Shown here: piece by piece, positions 43,074 to 52,056 of the stretch
Position numbering within the stretch: the first letter of the stretch is position 1
How the letters are laid out: every line of letters starts with the position of its first letter
DNA from: Alphaproteobacteria bacterium
GTDB lineage: Bacteria; Pseudomonadota; Alphaproteobacteria; Micavibrionales; Micavibrionaceae
Reading direction: 5' to 3'
Assembly: GCA_020443075.1 (NCBI GenBank)
Contig: JAGRIU010000034.1
Span: forward strand, 87,421 to 143,340
DNA: 55,920 bases
Position numbers and translations under genes: made by a program
The notes under the pieces: generated by a model
The model's input: only the letters and a program-made list of their open reading frames with translations
What the model was told of the DNA's origin: nothing
Database searches by the model: none

Positions 43074-45002
43074 ATGACCAATAACCCTACAAAAAATATG
43101 CAGCAGCTCCGCGTTGTGATTGTCGGTCACGTCGATCACGGCAAATCCACCCTGATCGGCCGCCTCCTCTACGATACGAATTCTTTGCCCGATGGTAAAT
43201 ACGAAGAGTTGCAGGATATTTGCAAACGCCGCGGCACAGACGTGCTGGAATGGAGCTTCGTCCTCGATGCATTTCAGGCCGAGCGCGATCAGGCCATCAC
43301 GATTGATACCACGCAAATCTGGTTTTCAACCGCAATGCGCGATTACGTGATTATCGACGCACCCGGTCACCGTGAATTCCTCAAGAACATGGTGAGCGGC
43401 GCGGCCGCAGCCGATGCGGCCATCCTTGTTGTTGATGCCTCCGAAGGCGTGCGCGAGCAAACCAAGCGCCATGCCTATCTGCTCTCGCTTTTGGGTCTGC
43501 GTCAGATTGCCGTGGTGATTAACAAAATGGACATTGTTAACCACGATACCGAAGTGTTTGCCGATGTTTCGCGCCAAGTGGATGAATATCTTAAATCCAT
43601 CGGCCTGAGTGCATCCTTCATCATTCCGATTTCCGCGCGCAACGGCGATATGATCGCGGGCCGCGGTGAAAAGTTGGGCTGGTACAAGGGCAAAAGCCTG
43701 ATTGAAACCCTCGATGCATTCGATTATGAAATGCCGCCGCTTTCGCGCGCCCTGCGCTTCCCCGTACAAGACGTCTACCGCTTCGGCGAAGAGCGCATTC
43801 TCGTGGGCCGCGTTGAAACCGGCATGATCAACAAAGGCGATAAAATCCTTTTCTCCCCGACCAACGAAGAAGCAATTGTCACCGCCATTAAAACCTGGCC
43901 GGAAGACCCGGCCAAGGTGCAGGCTGGCGCGGGTGAGGTCATTGGTATTACTCTGGATGAGCGCATCTTTGTCGAACGCGGACATATCGGCTCACACGTC
44001 AAAAACCCGCCGATGCTCTCCAACGTCTTTCGCGTGAACCTTTTCTGGCTCTCGTCCAAGCCGCTCAAAGTCGGCAACAGCTATAAAATCCGCTACGGCA
44101 CCAGCGAAGCCGTAGTCAACGTCCAGTCCATTGATATGGCGATCGACACGGACGATCTGGCGCAAAACGAAAAAGCGGGTGAACTGCGCAAAAACGCCGT
44201 CGGCGAAGTCACCTTCCGCGCACAAGATATTCTGCCTATCGACCCCTACACCGATAACCAGAAAATGGGCCGCGTCGTTATTTATGACGGCTACGACATC
44301 GCCGGAGGTGGTTCGATCAATATGGAGGGCTATCCCGACCAGCGCCATAACGTCAATCCGGTCTCGCAAAACATCTACATGGTGGACTCGCTGTTGACCG
44401 ATGATAAACGCGCGCAAAGCATGGGTCATCAAGGCGGTATTTTCTGGTTTACAGGCCTGTCCGGCGCCGGGAAATCAACACTGGCGATGGCCGTTGAAAA
44501 AACATTATTCGAAAAAGGCTATCATACCTATGTGCTGGACGGCGATAACGTACGCCACGGCCTCAACGCCGATTTGGGCTTCTCACCGGATGACCGTACT
44601 GAAAACATCCGCCGCGTCGGCGAAGTGGCCGCGCTTATGGCCGATGCGGGTCTAATTGTTATTACGGCCTTTATCTCGCCCTATCAGGAAGACCGCAACC
44701 GCGCCCGCAAAGCTGCTCCGCAAAAATTCAACGAAATCTACGTCAGCGCCGATCTGGAAACCTGTGAGGAGCGCGATCCCAAAGGCTTGTATAAAAAAGC
44801 CCGCGCTGGTGAGATTGCCGAATTCACCGGAATCGATAGTCCTTACGAAGCGCCGTCAAACCCGGAAATGGTTGTCGATACGCAAAGCAATGACGTCAAT
44901 ACATGCGTTGCGCAGGTGATGAATTATATCGAAAGCCGTGTGCAGCTCAGACACAGCATGCAAACCGATCAATCGATGAAGGAAAAGAAGCTTGCAAGCT
45001 AA
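43074..45002 (+). CDS. cysNC: Bifunctional sulfate adenylyltransferase subunit 1 / adenylylsulfate kinase
   Basis: Fusion of CysN (GTPase that drives ATP sulfurylase) and CysC (phosphorylates APS to PAPS), 642 residues. CysN part, residues 1 to about 450: [13 protein letters not shown] (G1, 18-30), [12 protein letters not shown] (G3), [11 protein letters not shown] (G4) and EF-Tu-like barrels. CysC part, from about residue 455: [19 protein letters not shown] (P-loop), [46 protein letters not shown]. The fused, NodQ-like arrangement yields PAPS, the donor needed by the sulfotransferase at the end of this block. The 3' end overlaps cysQ by 11 bases. Confidence 0.96.
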   Translation: MTNNPTKNMQQLRVVIVGHVDHGKSTLIGRLLYDTNSLPDGKYEELQDICKRRGTDVLEWSFVLDAFQAERDQAITIDTTQIWFSTAMRDYVIIDAPGHREFLKNMVSGAAAADAAILVVDASEGVREQTKRHAYLLSLLGLRQIAVVINKMDIVNHDTEVFADVSRQVDEYLKSIGLSASFIIPISARNGDMIAGRGEKLGWYKGKSLIETLDAFDYEMPPLSRALRFPVQDVYRFGEERILVGRVETGMINKGDKILFSPTNEEAIVTAIKTWPEDPAKVQAGAGEVIGITLDERIFVERGHIGSHVKNPPMLSNVFRVNLFWLSSKPLKVGNSYKIRYGTSEAVVNVQSIDMAIDTDDLAQNEKAGELRKNAVGEVTFRAQDILPIDPYTDNQKMGRVVIYDGYDIAGGGSINMEGYPDQRHNVNPVSQNIYMVDSLLTDDKRAQSMGHQGGIFWFTGLSGAGKSTLAMAVEKTLFEKGYHTYVLDGDNVRHGLNADLGFSPDDRTENIRRVGEVAALMADAGLIVITAFISPYQEDRNRARKAAPQKFNEIYVSADLETCEERDPKGLYKKARAGEIAEFTGIDSPYEAPSNPEMVVDTQSNDVNTCVAQVMNYIESRVQLRHSMQTDQSMKEKKLAS

Positions 45003-45834
45003 CCAAAGCGCATCACCACAGGATTTGTTAAACGACCGCGCCGCCCTGTGCGAAGCCATACGGAATATCGCGCTGGAAGCCGGCAAGATCACCCTTAAAT
45101 ATTTCAATAACCGCAAAGACGCAGGGATCACAGCCAAAGGCGATGGCTCGCCGGTAACGCTGGCCGATCAAGAGGCTGAAAAGCTGATTAACGAGCGCTT
45201 GTTAAACCTGCTTCCCCACGTGCCGATCATTGGCGAAGAAGCCGTCTCCGAAAGCGCCGCACCCGACTTAAAAGATCGCGAAGACTATTTCTGGCTCGTC
45301 GATCCGCTGGACGGCACCAAGGAATTTATCGGCGGCGGCGGGGATTATACGGTCAATATTGCGTTGATCCATAACCGCAAGCCTGTTCTGGGCGTTGTCT
45401 ATGCTCCGGCCAAAGGCGAGCTTTATGCAGGCTATGATGATAAGGCGCTGTTCTGGGATGAAAAAACCGGTGAGGAAAGACCGGTCCGTGTACGTCAAAA
45501 CCCGCCCGAGGGCCTCAGCGTTGTCGCTAGCAAAAGCCACGGCGATGAAGGCAAACTTGGAACGTTCCTGAAAAATTATAAGGTCAATGAACTTATTAAG
45601 TGCGGCAGCTCTCTAAAGATCTGCGTGATCGCTGCCGGACAAGCCGATCTTTATCCGCGTTTCGGCCCGACCTGCGAATGGGATACGGCGGCCGGAGATG
45701 CCGTTCTGCGCGCCGCCGGAGGCTTTATGAGCGACGAGCATGGCGGGGAAATGATCTATGGCGGCCGTAATGAAAAATGGCTCAATCCTGAATTTATCGC
45801 CAGTGCTTTTGATTGGCGCGCCCATAATGTATAG
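44992..45834 (+). CDS. cysQ: 3'(2'),5'-bisphosphate nucleotidase
   Basis: Hydrolyses PAP (the by-product of sulfotransferases and PAPS reductase) to AMP, relieving product inhibition. The 280-residue protein starts at TTG, with AAGGA 8 bases upstream, inside cysNC. Inositol-monophosphatase-fold motifs: [27 protein letters not shown] (metal ligand), [13 protein letters not shown] (metal-binding DPLDGT), and [17 protein letters not shown]. Translational coupling to cysNC ties PAP removal to PAPS production. Confidence 0.95.
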   Translation: MQANQSASPQDLLNDRAALCEAIRNIALEAGKITLKYFNNRKDAGITAKGDGSPVTLADQEAEKLINERLLNLLPHVPIIGEEAVSESAAPDLKDREDYFWLVDPLDGTKEFIGGGGDYTVNIALIHNRKPVLGVVYAPAKGELYAGYDDKALFWDEKTGEERPVRVRQNPPEGLSVVASKSHGDEGKLGTFLKNYKVNELIKCGSSLKICVIAAGQADLYPRFGPTCEWDTAAGDAVLRAAGGFMSDEHGGEMIYGGRNEKWLNPEFIASAFDWRAHNV

Positions 45835-45880
45835 TTGTTCGAAAATATGATGAACTGCCACTCTCGGCCGCGCGCGACCC

Positions 45881-46819
45881 ATGAAAAATATCGTCATTAG
45901 CCTCTGTACTTATCGTCGCCCCGAAGGCCTGAAAGCGCTTTTTGAAAGCTTTAAATCTTTGCAGATTCCAGATAGCGTGAATCTGTCCGCGCGCGTAATC
46001 GACAATGAACCCACGCCCGCGGCACGGGAACTTGTGCAGCAATTAGCGCAGGATTTATCCTTTTCCATGCACTATGTTCATGAACCCGAAGCGGGCATAG
46101 CCCCGGCAAGAAACCGCGCTCTAACCGAGGCGAAAGACGCGGACTATCTTGTTTTTATAGACGATGATGAAACCGCTGCACCGGACTGGATTGAAAAACT
46201 CTGGGATGTGCAAAACCGCACAAAGGCCCATTTTGTGCAAGGCCCTGTGATCCTCACCGTGGAAGACCAAGCCGATCAATGGTGGATCGACAGCCTATTG
46301 TTTCGTCTTAAAACATTTCCCGATTGTTCGCCGCGTCATGAATCCTGGAGCAATAACGTGATGATCGACATGGATTTTGTGCGCAAAAATAATCTGCGCT
46401 TCGATCCCGCGCTGCGCTTTGACGGCGGCGAAGATACGCTCTTTTTTCAGCAAATGACACGCGCCGGCGGCAAGGGCGTATTCGCCGCCCATGCCAAAGT
46501 CTACGAAGTTCAACCCAAAGAGCGCTTAAACTGGCGCTGGGCATTGCGCCGCCAGTTCCGCAACGGCAATACTCGCGGTATGTGCGCAAGGCGTTTACAA
46601 ATACTTCCCAAAGCCATCACGCATACGCTCTTTCGCAGCACCACCTGCGCAGGACTAAGCATTGTGTTGCTGCCCACGGCCTTGATCAAGGGTAAAACCG
46701 GGCTAGCCAATGCTGCCACATACGCCGCGCGCTCTTTAGGTATGCTCTGGGGGCTGATAGGAAAGCGGACCTTGGAATATGCCCGGCAAGAAAATCCTGA
46801 AACGCGGAGTCCGGCATGA
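45881..46819 (+). CDS. Family 2 glycosyltransferase
   Basis: A 312-residue GT-A-fold enzyme: VISLCTYRRPEGLKALFESF at the N-terminus, YVHEPEAGIAPARNRAL, and the DxD-like motif VFIDDDETAAPDWIEKLW near residue 95. The second acidic region is RFDGGEDTLFFQQM near 190. A C-terminal hydrophobic/basic region (about 240-300) probably attaches it to the inner membrane face. Close in layout to ExoM-type succinoglycan transferases. Acceptor and donor sugars unknown. Overlaps the next gene by 4 bases (ATGA). Confidence 0.85.
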   Translation: MKNIVISLCTYRRPEGLKALFESFKSLQIPDSVNLSARVIDNEPTPAARELVQQLAQDLSFSMHYVHEPEAGIAPARNRALTEAKDADYLVFIDDDETAAPDWIEKLWDVQNRTKAHFVQGPVILTVEDQADQWWIDSLLFRLKTFPDCSPRHESWSNNVMIDMDFVRKNNLRFDPALRFDGGEDTLFFQQMTRAGGKGVFAAHAKVYEVQPKERLNWRWALRRQFRNGNTRGMCARRLQILPKAITHTLFRSTTCAGLSIVLLPTALIKGKTGLANAATYAARSLGMLWGLIGKRTLEYARQENPETRSPA

Positions 46820-47802
46820 ACCCACAAAGCTCCTCCGTTCTCATCATTATTCCGTGTTTGAATGAAGAAAACTATATCGGCGCTTTGGTCGAAAAGCTGG
46901 TCGCCGATACAAAAGATTTATCCGCGCGCATCATCATTGCCGATGGTGCAAGCACGGATCAAACGCCCGAGATCGCCAAGGCGCTGGCGCAAAAATACGA
47001 AAATGTCGAATATTTGCATAACCAGAAACGCCTGCAAAGCGCGGCGATTAATCTGGCCGTCGAAACCTGCGCGCGCGATGAAGCCTATCTGATCCGCATT
47101 GATGCCCATGCCGATTATCCGGCCGATTTTTGCTCGAAATTGCTGGAGGAGGCTGAAAAAATGCAGGCAGCTTCCATCGTAGTTTCTATGCAGACAGAGG
47201 GCAATACGCCTTTCCAAAAAGCCGTCGCCGCCGCGCAAAACTCAAAGCTCGGCAATGGCGGTTCCGCCCATCGAAGCGCAGGCGGGCAGGGAAGCTGGGT
47301 CGATCACGGCCATCATGCCCTCATGCGCATTGACGCCTTCAAAGCCGTCCAAGGCTATGACGAGAGTTTTTCCCACAACGAAGATGCGGAACTGGATTAC
47401 CGCCTGCACAAAGAAGGCCATAAAATCTGGCTCACCGGGCAAACCGATATGATCTATTATCCGCGCAGTGCGCCGTGGCCTTTATTCAAACAATATTATA
47501 AATTCGGTCAGGGCCGCATCCGCAATATCCTCAAACATAAAATGTGCCCGCGCTTGCGCCAGATGATCCCCGTTGGCATCGCACCCGTAATCATAATGGG
47601 CCTGGTTTTAGGCAGCCTGCATGGGGTGTTCTGGCTTCCGGCGCTTTTCTGGTCTTGTGTCTGCCTAAGCTATGGAGCGCTTTTGGCGCTGCGAGCCAAA
47701 GACCCTGTTCTCGGCCTGTCTGGACCTGCGGCGATGATTATGCATCTGGCATGGTCCTTGGGCTTTTGGTCGGGTCTGCTCAAATACGCAGGGGAAGCAT
47801 AA
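46816..47802 (+). CDS. Family 2 glycosyltransferase, ExoA-like
   Basis: A 328-residue enzyme with VLIIIPCLNEENYIGALVEK, IIADGASTDQTPEIAKAL, LIRIDAHADYPADF (DxD-like) and VDHGHHALMRIDAFKAVQGY. The EDAELDYRLHKEGHKIWL catalytic region comes near residue 195. Two or three C-terminal membrane helices follow (PVIIMGLVLGSLHGVFWLPA, LFWSCVCLSYGALLALRA). The order is that of ExoA-type transferases building the succinoglycan lipid-linked unit. Adjacent genes overlap or lie within 4 bases, so co-expression is expected. Confidence 0.85.
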   Translation: MNPQSSSVLIIIPCLNEENYIGALVEKLVADTKDLSARIIIADGASTDQTPEIAKALAQKYENVEYLHNQKRLQSAAINLAVETCARDEAYLIRIDAHADYPADFCSKLLEEAEKMQAASIVVSMQTEGNTPFQKAVAAAQNSKLGNGGSAHRSAGGQGSWVDHGHHALMRIDAFKAVQGYDESFSHNEDAELDYRLHKEGHKIWLTGQTDMIYYPRSAPWPLFKQYYKFGQGRIRNILKHKMCPRLRQMIPVGIAPVIIMGLVLGSLHGVFWLPALFWSCVCLSYGALLALRAKDPVLGLSGPAAMIMHLAWSLGFWSGLLKYAGEA

Positions 47803-47805
47803 GCT

Positions 47806-48732
47806 ATGAGCCTGCAAAAAATCGATATTTGCATCTGCACTTTTCGCCGCGATCACATCACGCAGACCATGCAATCGCTGGCCGGTCTGAAAACGCGCGA
47901 GACTTGGGGTGTGCGTGTAATCATCGCCGACAACGATGAAACACCGACCTCAAAAGAAAAAGTCGAAGGCACCGCCAAAACCCTGCCGTTTCCGGTTCTC
48001 TATGTTCATGCGCCCGCCCGGAATATCTCGATTGCCCGCAATGCGTGTCTGGACGCGTCGGCAGGCGAATACATCGCCTTTATCGACGACGATGAAATCG
48101 TCGAACCTGTCTGGCTGGAGGCTCTCATGTCCAAAGTCGAAGAAACGCAGGCCGATGCGGTTATAGGCCCCGTGCATGTGATTTATGGCGAAGACTGCCC
48201 GTCATGGGTGCGCAACGGCAATTACCATGCCCGCGCCGCCGTGTACGTGAACGGGGAAATCACCACCGGCTATACCGCCAATCTTTTATTCAACGCCGCC
48301 ATGCCTGCCTTTAAAGGCCGCCGTTTTCACCTCGAACTGGGCCAAACGGGCGGCGAGGATTCAGCCTTTTTAAAAGCCGCTTACCACGATGGAGCAAAAT
48401 TGGAATATGCCCCGCAAGCCATTGTCAGCGAGACTATACCGCCTGGGCGCACTCAATTTTTATGGCTCGTCCGCCGCCGTTTTCGCGAAGGCCAAACTCA
48501 CGGTATGATGCTGGGCCAGCACCACTCAAAAAGCCGCGTAGCTGTGCTCAAAGCCATAGCGCTGGCAGCCTCTAAAGCAGTCATATCCTTTGCGGTTGCG
48601 CCGCTTTTTGTATTTTGGCCGCACCGCTTTAATTTCTGGGTTCTGCGCGGTATCATGCACGCAGGCGTTGTATCGTATTTTTTAGGCCAAAAAACCCTGA
48701 TCCTGTACGGGCAGAATAAGGCGGATTTGTAG
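47806..48732 (+). CDS. Family 2 glycosyltransferase, ExoM-like
   Basis: A 308-residue enzyme similar in plan to the one at 45881: IDICICTFRRDHITQTMQSL, VRVIIADNDETPTSKEKVE, ISIARNACLDASAGEYIAFI, DDDEIVEPVWLEALM (DxD-like). LELGQTGGEDSAFLKAAYHD holds the catalytic acidic residues, and FLWLVRRRFREGQTHGMML is followed by hydrophobic C-terminal segments. The two ExoM-like proteins probably arose by duplication but differ enough to use different acceptors. Confidence 0.85.
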   Translation: MSLQKIDICICTFRRDHITQTMQSLAGLKTRETWGVRVIIADNDETPTSKEKVEGTAKTLPFPVLYVHAPARNISIARNACLDASAGEYIAFIDDDEIVEPVWLEALMSKVEETQADAVIGPVHVIYGEDCPSWVRNGNYHARAAVYVNGEITTGYTANLLFNAAMPAFKGRRFHLELGQTGGEDSAFLKAAYHDGAKLEYAPQAIVSETIPPGRTQFLWLVRRRFREGQTHGMMLGQHHSKSRVAVLKAIALAASKAVISFAVAPLFVFWPHRFNFWVLRGIMHAGVVSYFLGQKTLILYGQNKADL

Positions 48733-48737
48733 AAAAC

Positions 48738-49127
48738 ATGAGCATGAATAAATATAAAGCTCTGAGCGTCATATGCGTGCTTTTCAGCCTGTTGTACTCG
48801 TCAGGTGCGCAAGCCGCGCCGTTATTTTGCCTCAAAGCGCCGGGCCTAAGCCCGCAATGCCATTATGATGATGCGCGTCAATGCCTAAAGGCGCGAAAAA
48901 GTATAGCGAAAGCGTATTGCACGATTAACGAAGCGGAGATCAGCCTGCCGCGATATAGCACCGGATATTTCTGTCTAGTCACGTCTCAGCGCCTTGTGCA
49001 ATGCCATTATTCAGGATTTGAAAGCTGTATACACGATGCAAAAAGCAAAAACGGCGTTTGCGTGCGTAGCCTTAAAAAGCCGCCGCCAGGCAAGGCGTTT
49101 GAATGGCACATAGAGAATAATGACTAA
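48738..49127 (+). CDS. Secreted Cys-rich protein with two DUF3551-like modules
   Basis: A 129-residue protein, starting 5 bases after the last glycosyltransferase gene. Signal peptide about residues 1-27 (YKALSVICVLFSLLYSSGAQA). Two tandem units follow: FCLKAPGLSPQCHYDDARQC ending YCTIN, and FCLVTSQRLVQCHYSGFESC ending VCVRS. Each has four cysteines in the order C-QC-C-C, the pattern of DUF3551 small proteins, likely disulfide bonded in the periplasm. DUF3551 function is unknown. Placement inside a polysaccharide operon suggests an accessory periplasmic role. Confidence 0.65.
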   Translation: MSMNKYKALSVICVLFSLLYSSGAQAAPLFCLKAPGLSPQCHYDDARQCLKARKSIAKAYCTINEAEISLPRYSTGYFCLVTSQRLVQCHYSGFESCIHDAKSKNGVCVRSLKKPPPGKAFEWHIENND

Positions 49128-49246
49128 AAGCATACGAATGAAGGCGAAGGCAAAAACATATCGTTTTAAGAAAACGCTTCTAATTATTGATTCTAAAAGA
49201 AAAAAGCTGTAAATGTAGTGCAGGAAAAACTGAAGGACATTCACCG

Positions 49247-49984
49247 ATGAATTGTTTCCGTCTGATCTTGATAGGGCTGCTGCTCATTAGCGCGCCAATG
49301 CTGCAGGCCTGCGAAACGGTACAGACCGAAGACGTGGCTGCGGCGCCCCAAGCCGTAATTCCGGTTCTGGAGTTACCCGAAGAATTGCCGCCCTATCGTT
49401 TGCAAATCGGCGATGTTTTGGATCTTAAAATGCTGTTGAACCCGGAACTCGACGAAGAAGTCACAATTCGTCCGGATGGTAAAATCTCCACGGCTGTGGC
49501 GCAAGATATTATGGCCTACGGGAAAACGCCGGAAGAATTGCAGGCCGTTTTGAATATGCGCTATGAAACGCATTTAAATGATCCTAATGTGGCTGTCATT
49601 GTTCGCTCTTTTGCCCCGTCCAGAGTGTATGTATTGGGAGAAGTCAATAATCCCGGCGAATATATAGCGGTCGGTCAAAGCTTAACGATGTTGCAAGCCC
49701 TGTCGATGGCCGGAAATGTTAAAAATTCTGCTAAGACAGACGACATCGTCATCATTCGCAGAGGCGGAGGCGAACAACCAAAAGCCTACGTCGCAAACTA
49801 TGATGAGGCAACGACGGGGTTAAACCCGATGGCCGATGTCCGTTTGGTGGCCGGTGATGTGGTTTTCGTGCCGCGTACGGCTGTCGCCGAAGCGTATGTG
49901 AACTATGAACAAAGTGTGCAACAATTTATCCGGCCCGCATTCAACATGGGCCTGACTTACAGGTTGGACAATTATAATAATTAA
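49247..49984 (+). CDS. Polysaccharide export outer-membrane lipoprotein, Wza/KpsD-type
   Basis: About 245 residues from the ATG at 49247. Lipoprotein signal with lipobox LQAC (Cys22). Poly_export domain: PPYRLQIGDVLDLKMLLNPE and EEVTIRPDGKISTAVAQDIM. SLBB domain: RVYVLGEVNNPGEYIAVGQS, followed by LTMLQALSMAGNV and VRLVAGDVVFVPRTAVAEA. Wza-type proteins form the outer-membrane channel for capsule or exopolysaccharide. This one lacks the long C-terminal helix of E. coli Wza and is of the shorter, common type. It is 119 bases after the preceding gene and 24 before the Wzz-like gene. Confidence 0.88.
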   Translation: MNCFRLILIGLLLISAPMLQACETVQTEDVAAAPQAVIPVLELPEELPPYRLQIGDVLDLKMLLNPELDEEVTIRPDGKISTAVAQDIMAYGKTPEELQAVLNMRYETHLNDPNVAVIVRSFAPSRVYVLGEVNNPGEYIAVGQSLTMLQALSMAGNVKNSAKTDDIVIIRRGGGEQPKAYVANYDEATTGLNPMADVRLVAGDVVFVPRTAVAEAYVNYEQSVQQFIRPAFNMGLTYRLDNYNN

Positions 49985-50008
49985 ATTGCCGCGAAAGCTA
50001 AAAACGAA

Positions 50009-51286
50009 ATGATGGATCTTGAGTATAACCTGCGCGGATTTTTACATCTGTTCTTCAAGCACAAAGCGGCATTGCTGCTTTGGGCGCTGCTGGTTATTGT
50101 GCCCGGTCTATTTTTCGTAGCGCGTTTGCCGGTTTACTATGAAACCAAGGGCAGTATTTTGCTGAAATTCGGTGAAAATGCCCGCCCGGAAATCAACCTG
50201 CAAGGCCATAACCAGAGCGTTCGCTACACCTATAACGAACGTGAGGAAATCCTGCGCTCGAACGTCAAAATCCTGCAAAGTCCGGATTTAATAAAAAGCG
50301 TTATTCAACAAATAGGGCCGATGCAAATGTATCCTCAACTGGATGACGCTCCGGCGGCTTCCGGTAAGGAAGCTCTGCTCAAAGCTCTCAAACGCGCGAA
50401 AGAGAATTTAAAAGTCAGCGCCGGAGTCGACAACAACTTGATCGACATAGAATTTCGTCATAACAAAGGCGAAATGGCGGCTGAATTTGTACGGCTGTAT
50501 ATTGAGGCGTTCAAAGAGTTGCACACTGAAATATATGACACGCCGCAAATCAACTTTTTAGAAGAACAGACGCTCGAAGCTCTTCAAAAAAGAAATCAGG
50601 CTCAAGAAGATTTTGATATCTTCAAACAAGAGCGGGGTGTTTCCGAAATCGATCAGGAAATCGAACAGCTTTTAAAACAAAAAAATGAGCTTTCGGCCAT
50701 CGCTTATCAGGCTGTAACCAAAGCGCAGGAAATGCTGGCAGAACTCAAAGCCAAAGAAGCGGAAATGACGGCGACATATCGCAAGGACAGCCCTCTCATC
50801 AAAAGTGTACGCGAAAGTATTTCTGCTGCCGCCGCGCAATTAAACCAGCGCAAAAGCGAACTTAAAAAACTCAACGCTACAGAGGGCCTGCTGGCTTCTC
50901 AAAAATCAGAGATCGACGAACGCATTGCATGGCTCGAAGAACAGCGCGGGCGTTATAACGAATTGCAGCAACAGCTCAATCTCAGTGAAGAAAACTATAA
51001 ATATTACCGTCAGCGGCAGGAAGAAGCGCGGGTGAACAATTTGCTCAACGCACAAAACATAACGCGCATCGCGGTCATCAGCCAGCCAAGCGTACCGCTT
51101 GAACCCGCCGGGCCGAAAAAACCGCTGTTAATGGTTGCCATGATCATACTCGGGCTTTGTTTTACGTGTGCCATGGCATTGACGATGGAATTGATGGATG
51201 ATCGGCTGAGCTTCCCCGCCCAGATCCGCGCACGCTTTGGGCTGCCGGTTTTGGCAACTTTCGGAAAAATTGAAAGAGTGCAGTAA
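50009..51286 (+). CDS. Wzz/GumC-type chain-length and export co-polymerase
   Basis: A 425-residue inner-membrane protein. TM1: KAALLLWALLVIVPGLFFVA. Wzz-type periplasmic domain: LPVYYETKGSILLKFGENAR near residue 45. Long coiled coil residues about 185-330 (FLEEQTLEALQKRNQAQEDF; EIEQLLKQKNELSAIAYQAV). TM2 near 375-395 after the Pro-rich motif SQPSVPLEPAGPKKPLLM, typical of Wzz/GumC. The short cytoplasmic tail contains no kinase domain; the BY-kinase-like protein is encoded by the next gene, starting at the following base. Confidence 0.9.
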   Translation: MMDLEYNLRGFLHLFFKHKAALLLWALLVIVPGLFFVARLPVYYETKGSILLKFGENARPEINLQGHNQSVRYTYNEREEILRSNVKILQSPDLIKSVIQQIGPMQMYPQLDDAPAASGKEALLKALKRAKENLKVSAGVDNNLIDIEFRHNKGEMAAEFVRLYIEAFKELHTEIYDTPQINFLEEQTLEALQKRNQAQEDFDIFKQERGVSEIDQEIEQLLKQKNELSAIAYQAVTKAQEMLAELKAKEAEMTATYRKDSPLIKSVRESISAAAAQLNQRKSELKKLNATEGLLASQKSEIDERIAWLEEQRGRYNELQQQLNLSEENYKYYRQRQEEARVNNLLNAQNITRIAVISQPSVPLEPAGPKKPLLMVAMIILGLCFTCAMALTMELMDDRLSFPAQIRARFGLPVLATFGKIERVQ

Positions 51287-52048
51287 ATGGCCTTGCAAAA
51301 ACCGACGATAGAAAAATGGCAGGATTTGATCATCAAAAACGGTTTGCCCGCGCAAAGTGTCGATCTGGACTTTACGCCAAAACTACCCGGTGGCCGGCTG
51401 GCCTCACTCCTGAGCGCTATGGATGCGTTGTCAGCAGACAAACCGAAAAAGATAGGGACGATGACGCATTTCACCAGCGCCTATGATCACGAAAATGCCG
51501 GGACTATTGCATTGGAAGCCTCTTATTTCGCTGCGGCCCATGAGCGCCGCAAGGTCCTGTTGATCAATGCAACAGCGCAGGGGTACCGCATCCATACCGA
51601 AACCGGAACCTACCCGGATATCTCTTTGGAACATTTCACCGACACACTGGCGCGCACTGGAAAAACGCAAGGTGTGCCGATTGTCAATATTCGCGGCGCC
51701 GGCCTGTCATATGCAACCTTGTTTGATAATAAACCCTATCAAAATCCGTCTTTTAACATTCTTATCCTGAAAGACATGTTCGAAGCCTTGAGGACTGTCT
51801 ATGACACAATCATCATCCATTCCGATCAGGCCTTGCAGGGAGGCATTGCCGGAGCATTGGCTCCTTGCAGCGATGGAACAGTCATAATTATTCAGGCCGA
51901 GCGCACGCGCACCCCGGTGATTAAGGAAATGATTGCGATGATTGAAAATAGCGGCGGCAAAGTGATCGGCAGCGTCATGACAGAGCGTAAATACTATATC
52001 CCGCAATGGCTCTATGGTCTGTTGTTCAAAACCAAAAAACGCGATTAG
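51287..52048 (+). CDS. Degenerate BY-kinase/ParA-like protein lacking a P-loop (Wzc/CpsD/ExoP C-terminal-domain homologue)
   Basis: A 253-residue cytoplasmic protein with the position and outline of a bacterial tyrosine kinase that regulates polysaccharide export. The fold is kept: SAMDALSADKPKKIGTMTHF, EASYFAAAHERRKVLLINAT, VYDTIIIHSDQALQGGIAGA, DGTVIIIQAERTRTPVIKEM, GKVIGSVMTERKYYIPQWLY. Walker A (normally GxxxGKST) reads YDHENAGT (residues 66-73) with no Lys. Walker A' (normally LIDADLR) reads LINATAQ, and the Walker B Asp is replaced by His in IIIHSD. No Tyr cluster at the C-terminus. It is probably catalytically dead and structural or regulatory. It abuts the Wzz-like gene directly. Confidence 0.75.
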   Translation: MALQKPTIEKWQDLIIKNGLPAQSVDLDFTPKLPGGRLASLLSAMDALSADKPKKIGTMTHFTSAYDHENAGTIALEASYFAAAHERRKVLLINATAQGYRIHTETGTYPDISLEHFTDTLARTGKTQGVPIVNIRGAGLSYATLFDNKPYQNPSFNILILKDMFEALRTVYDTIIIHSDQALQGGIAGALAPCSDGTVIIIQAERTRTPVIKEMIAMIENSGGKVIGSVMTERKYYIPQWLYGLLFKTKKRD

Positions 52049-52056
52049 GCCAAACA

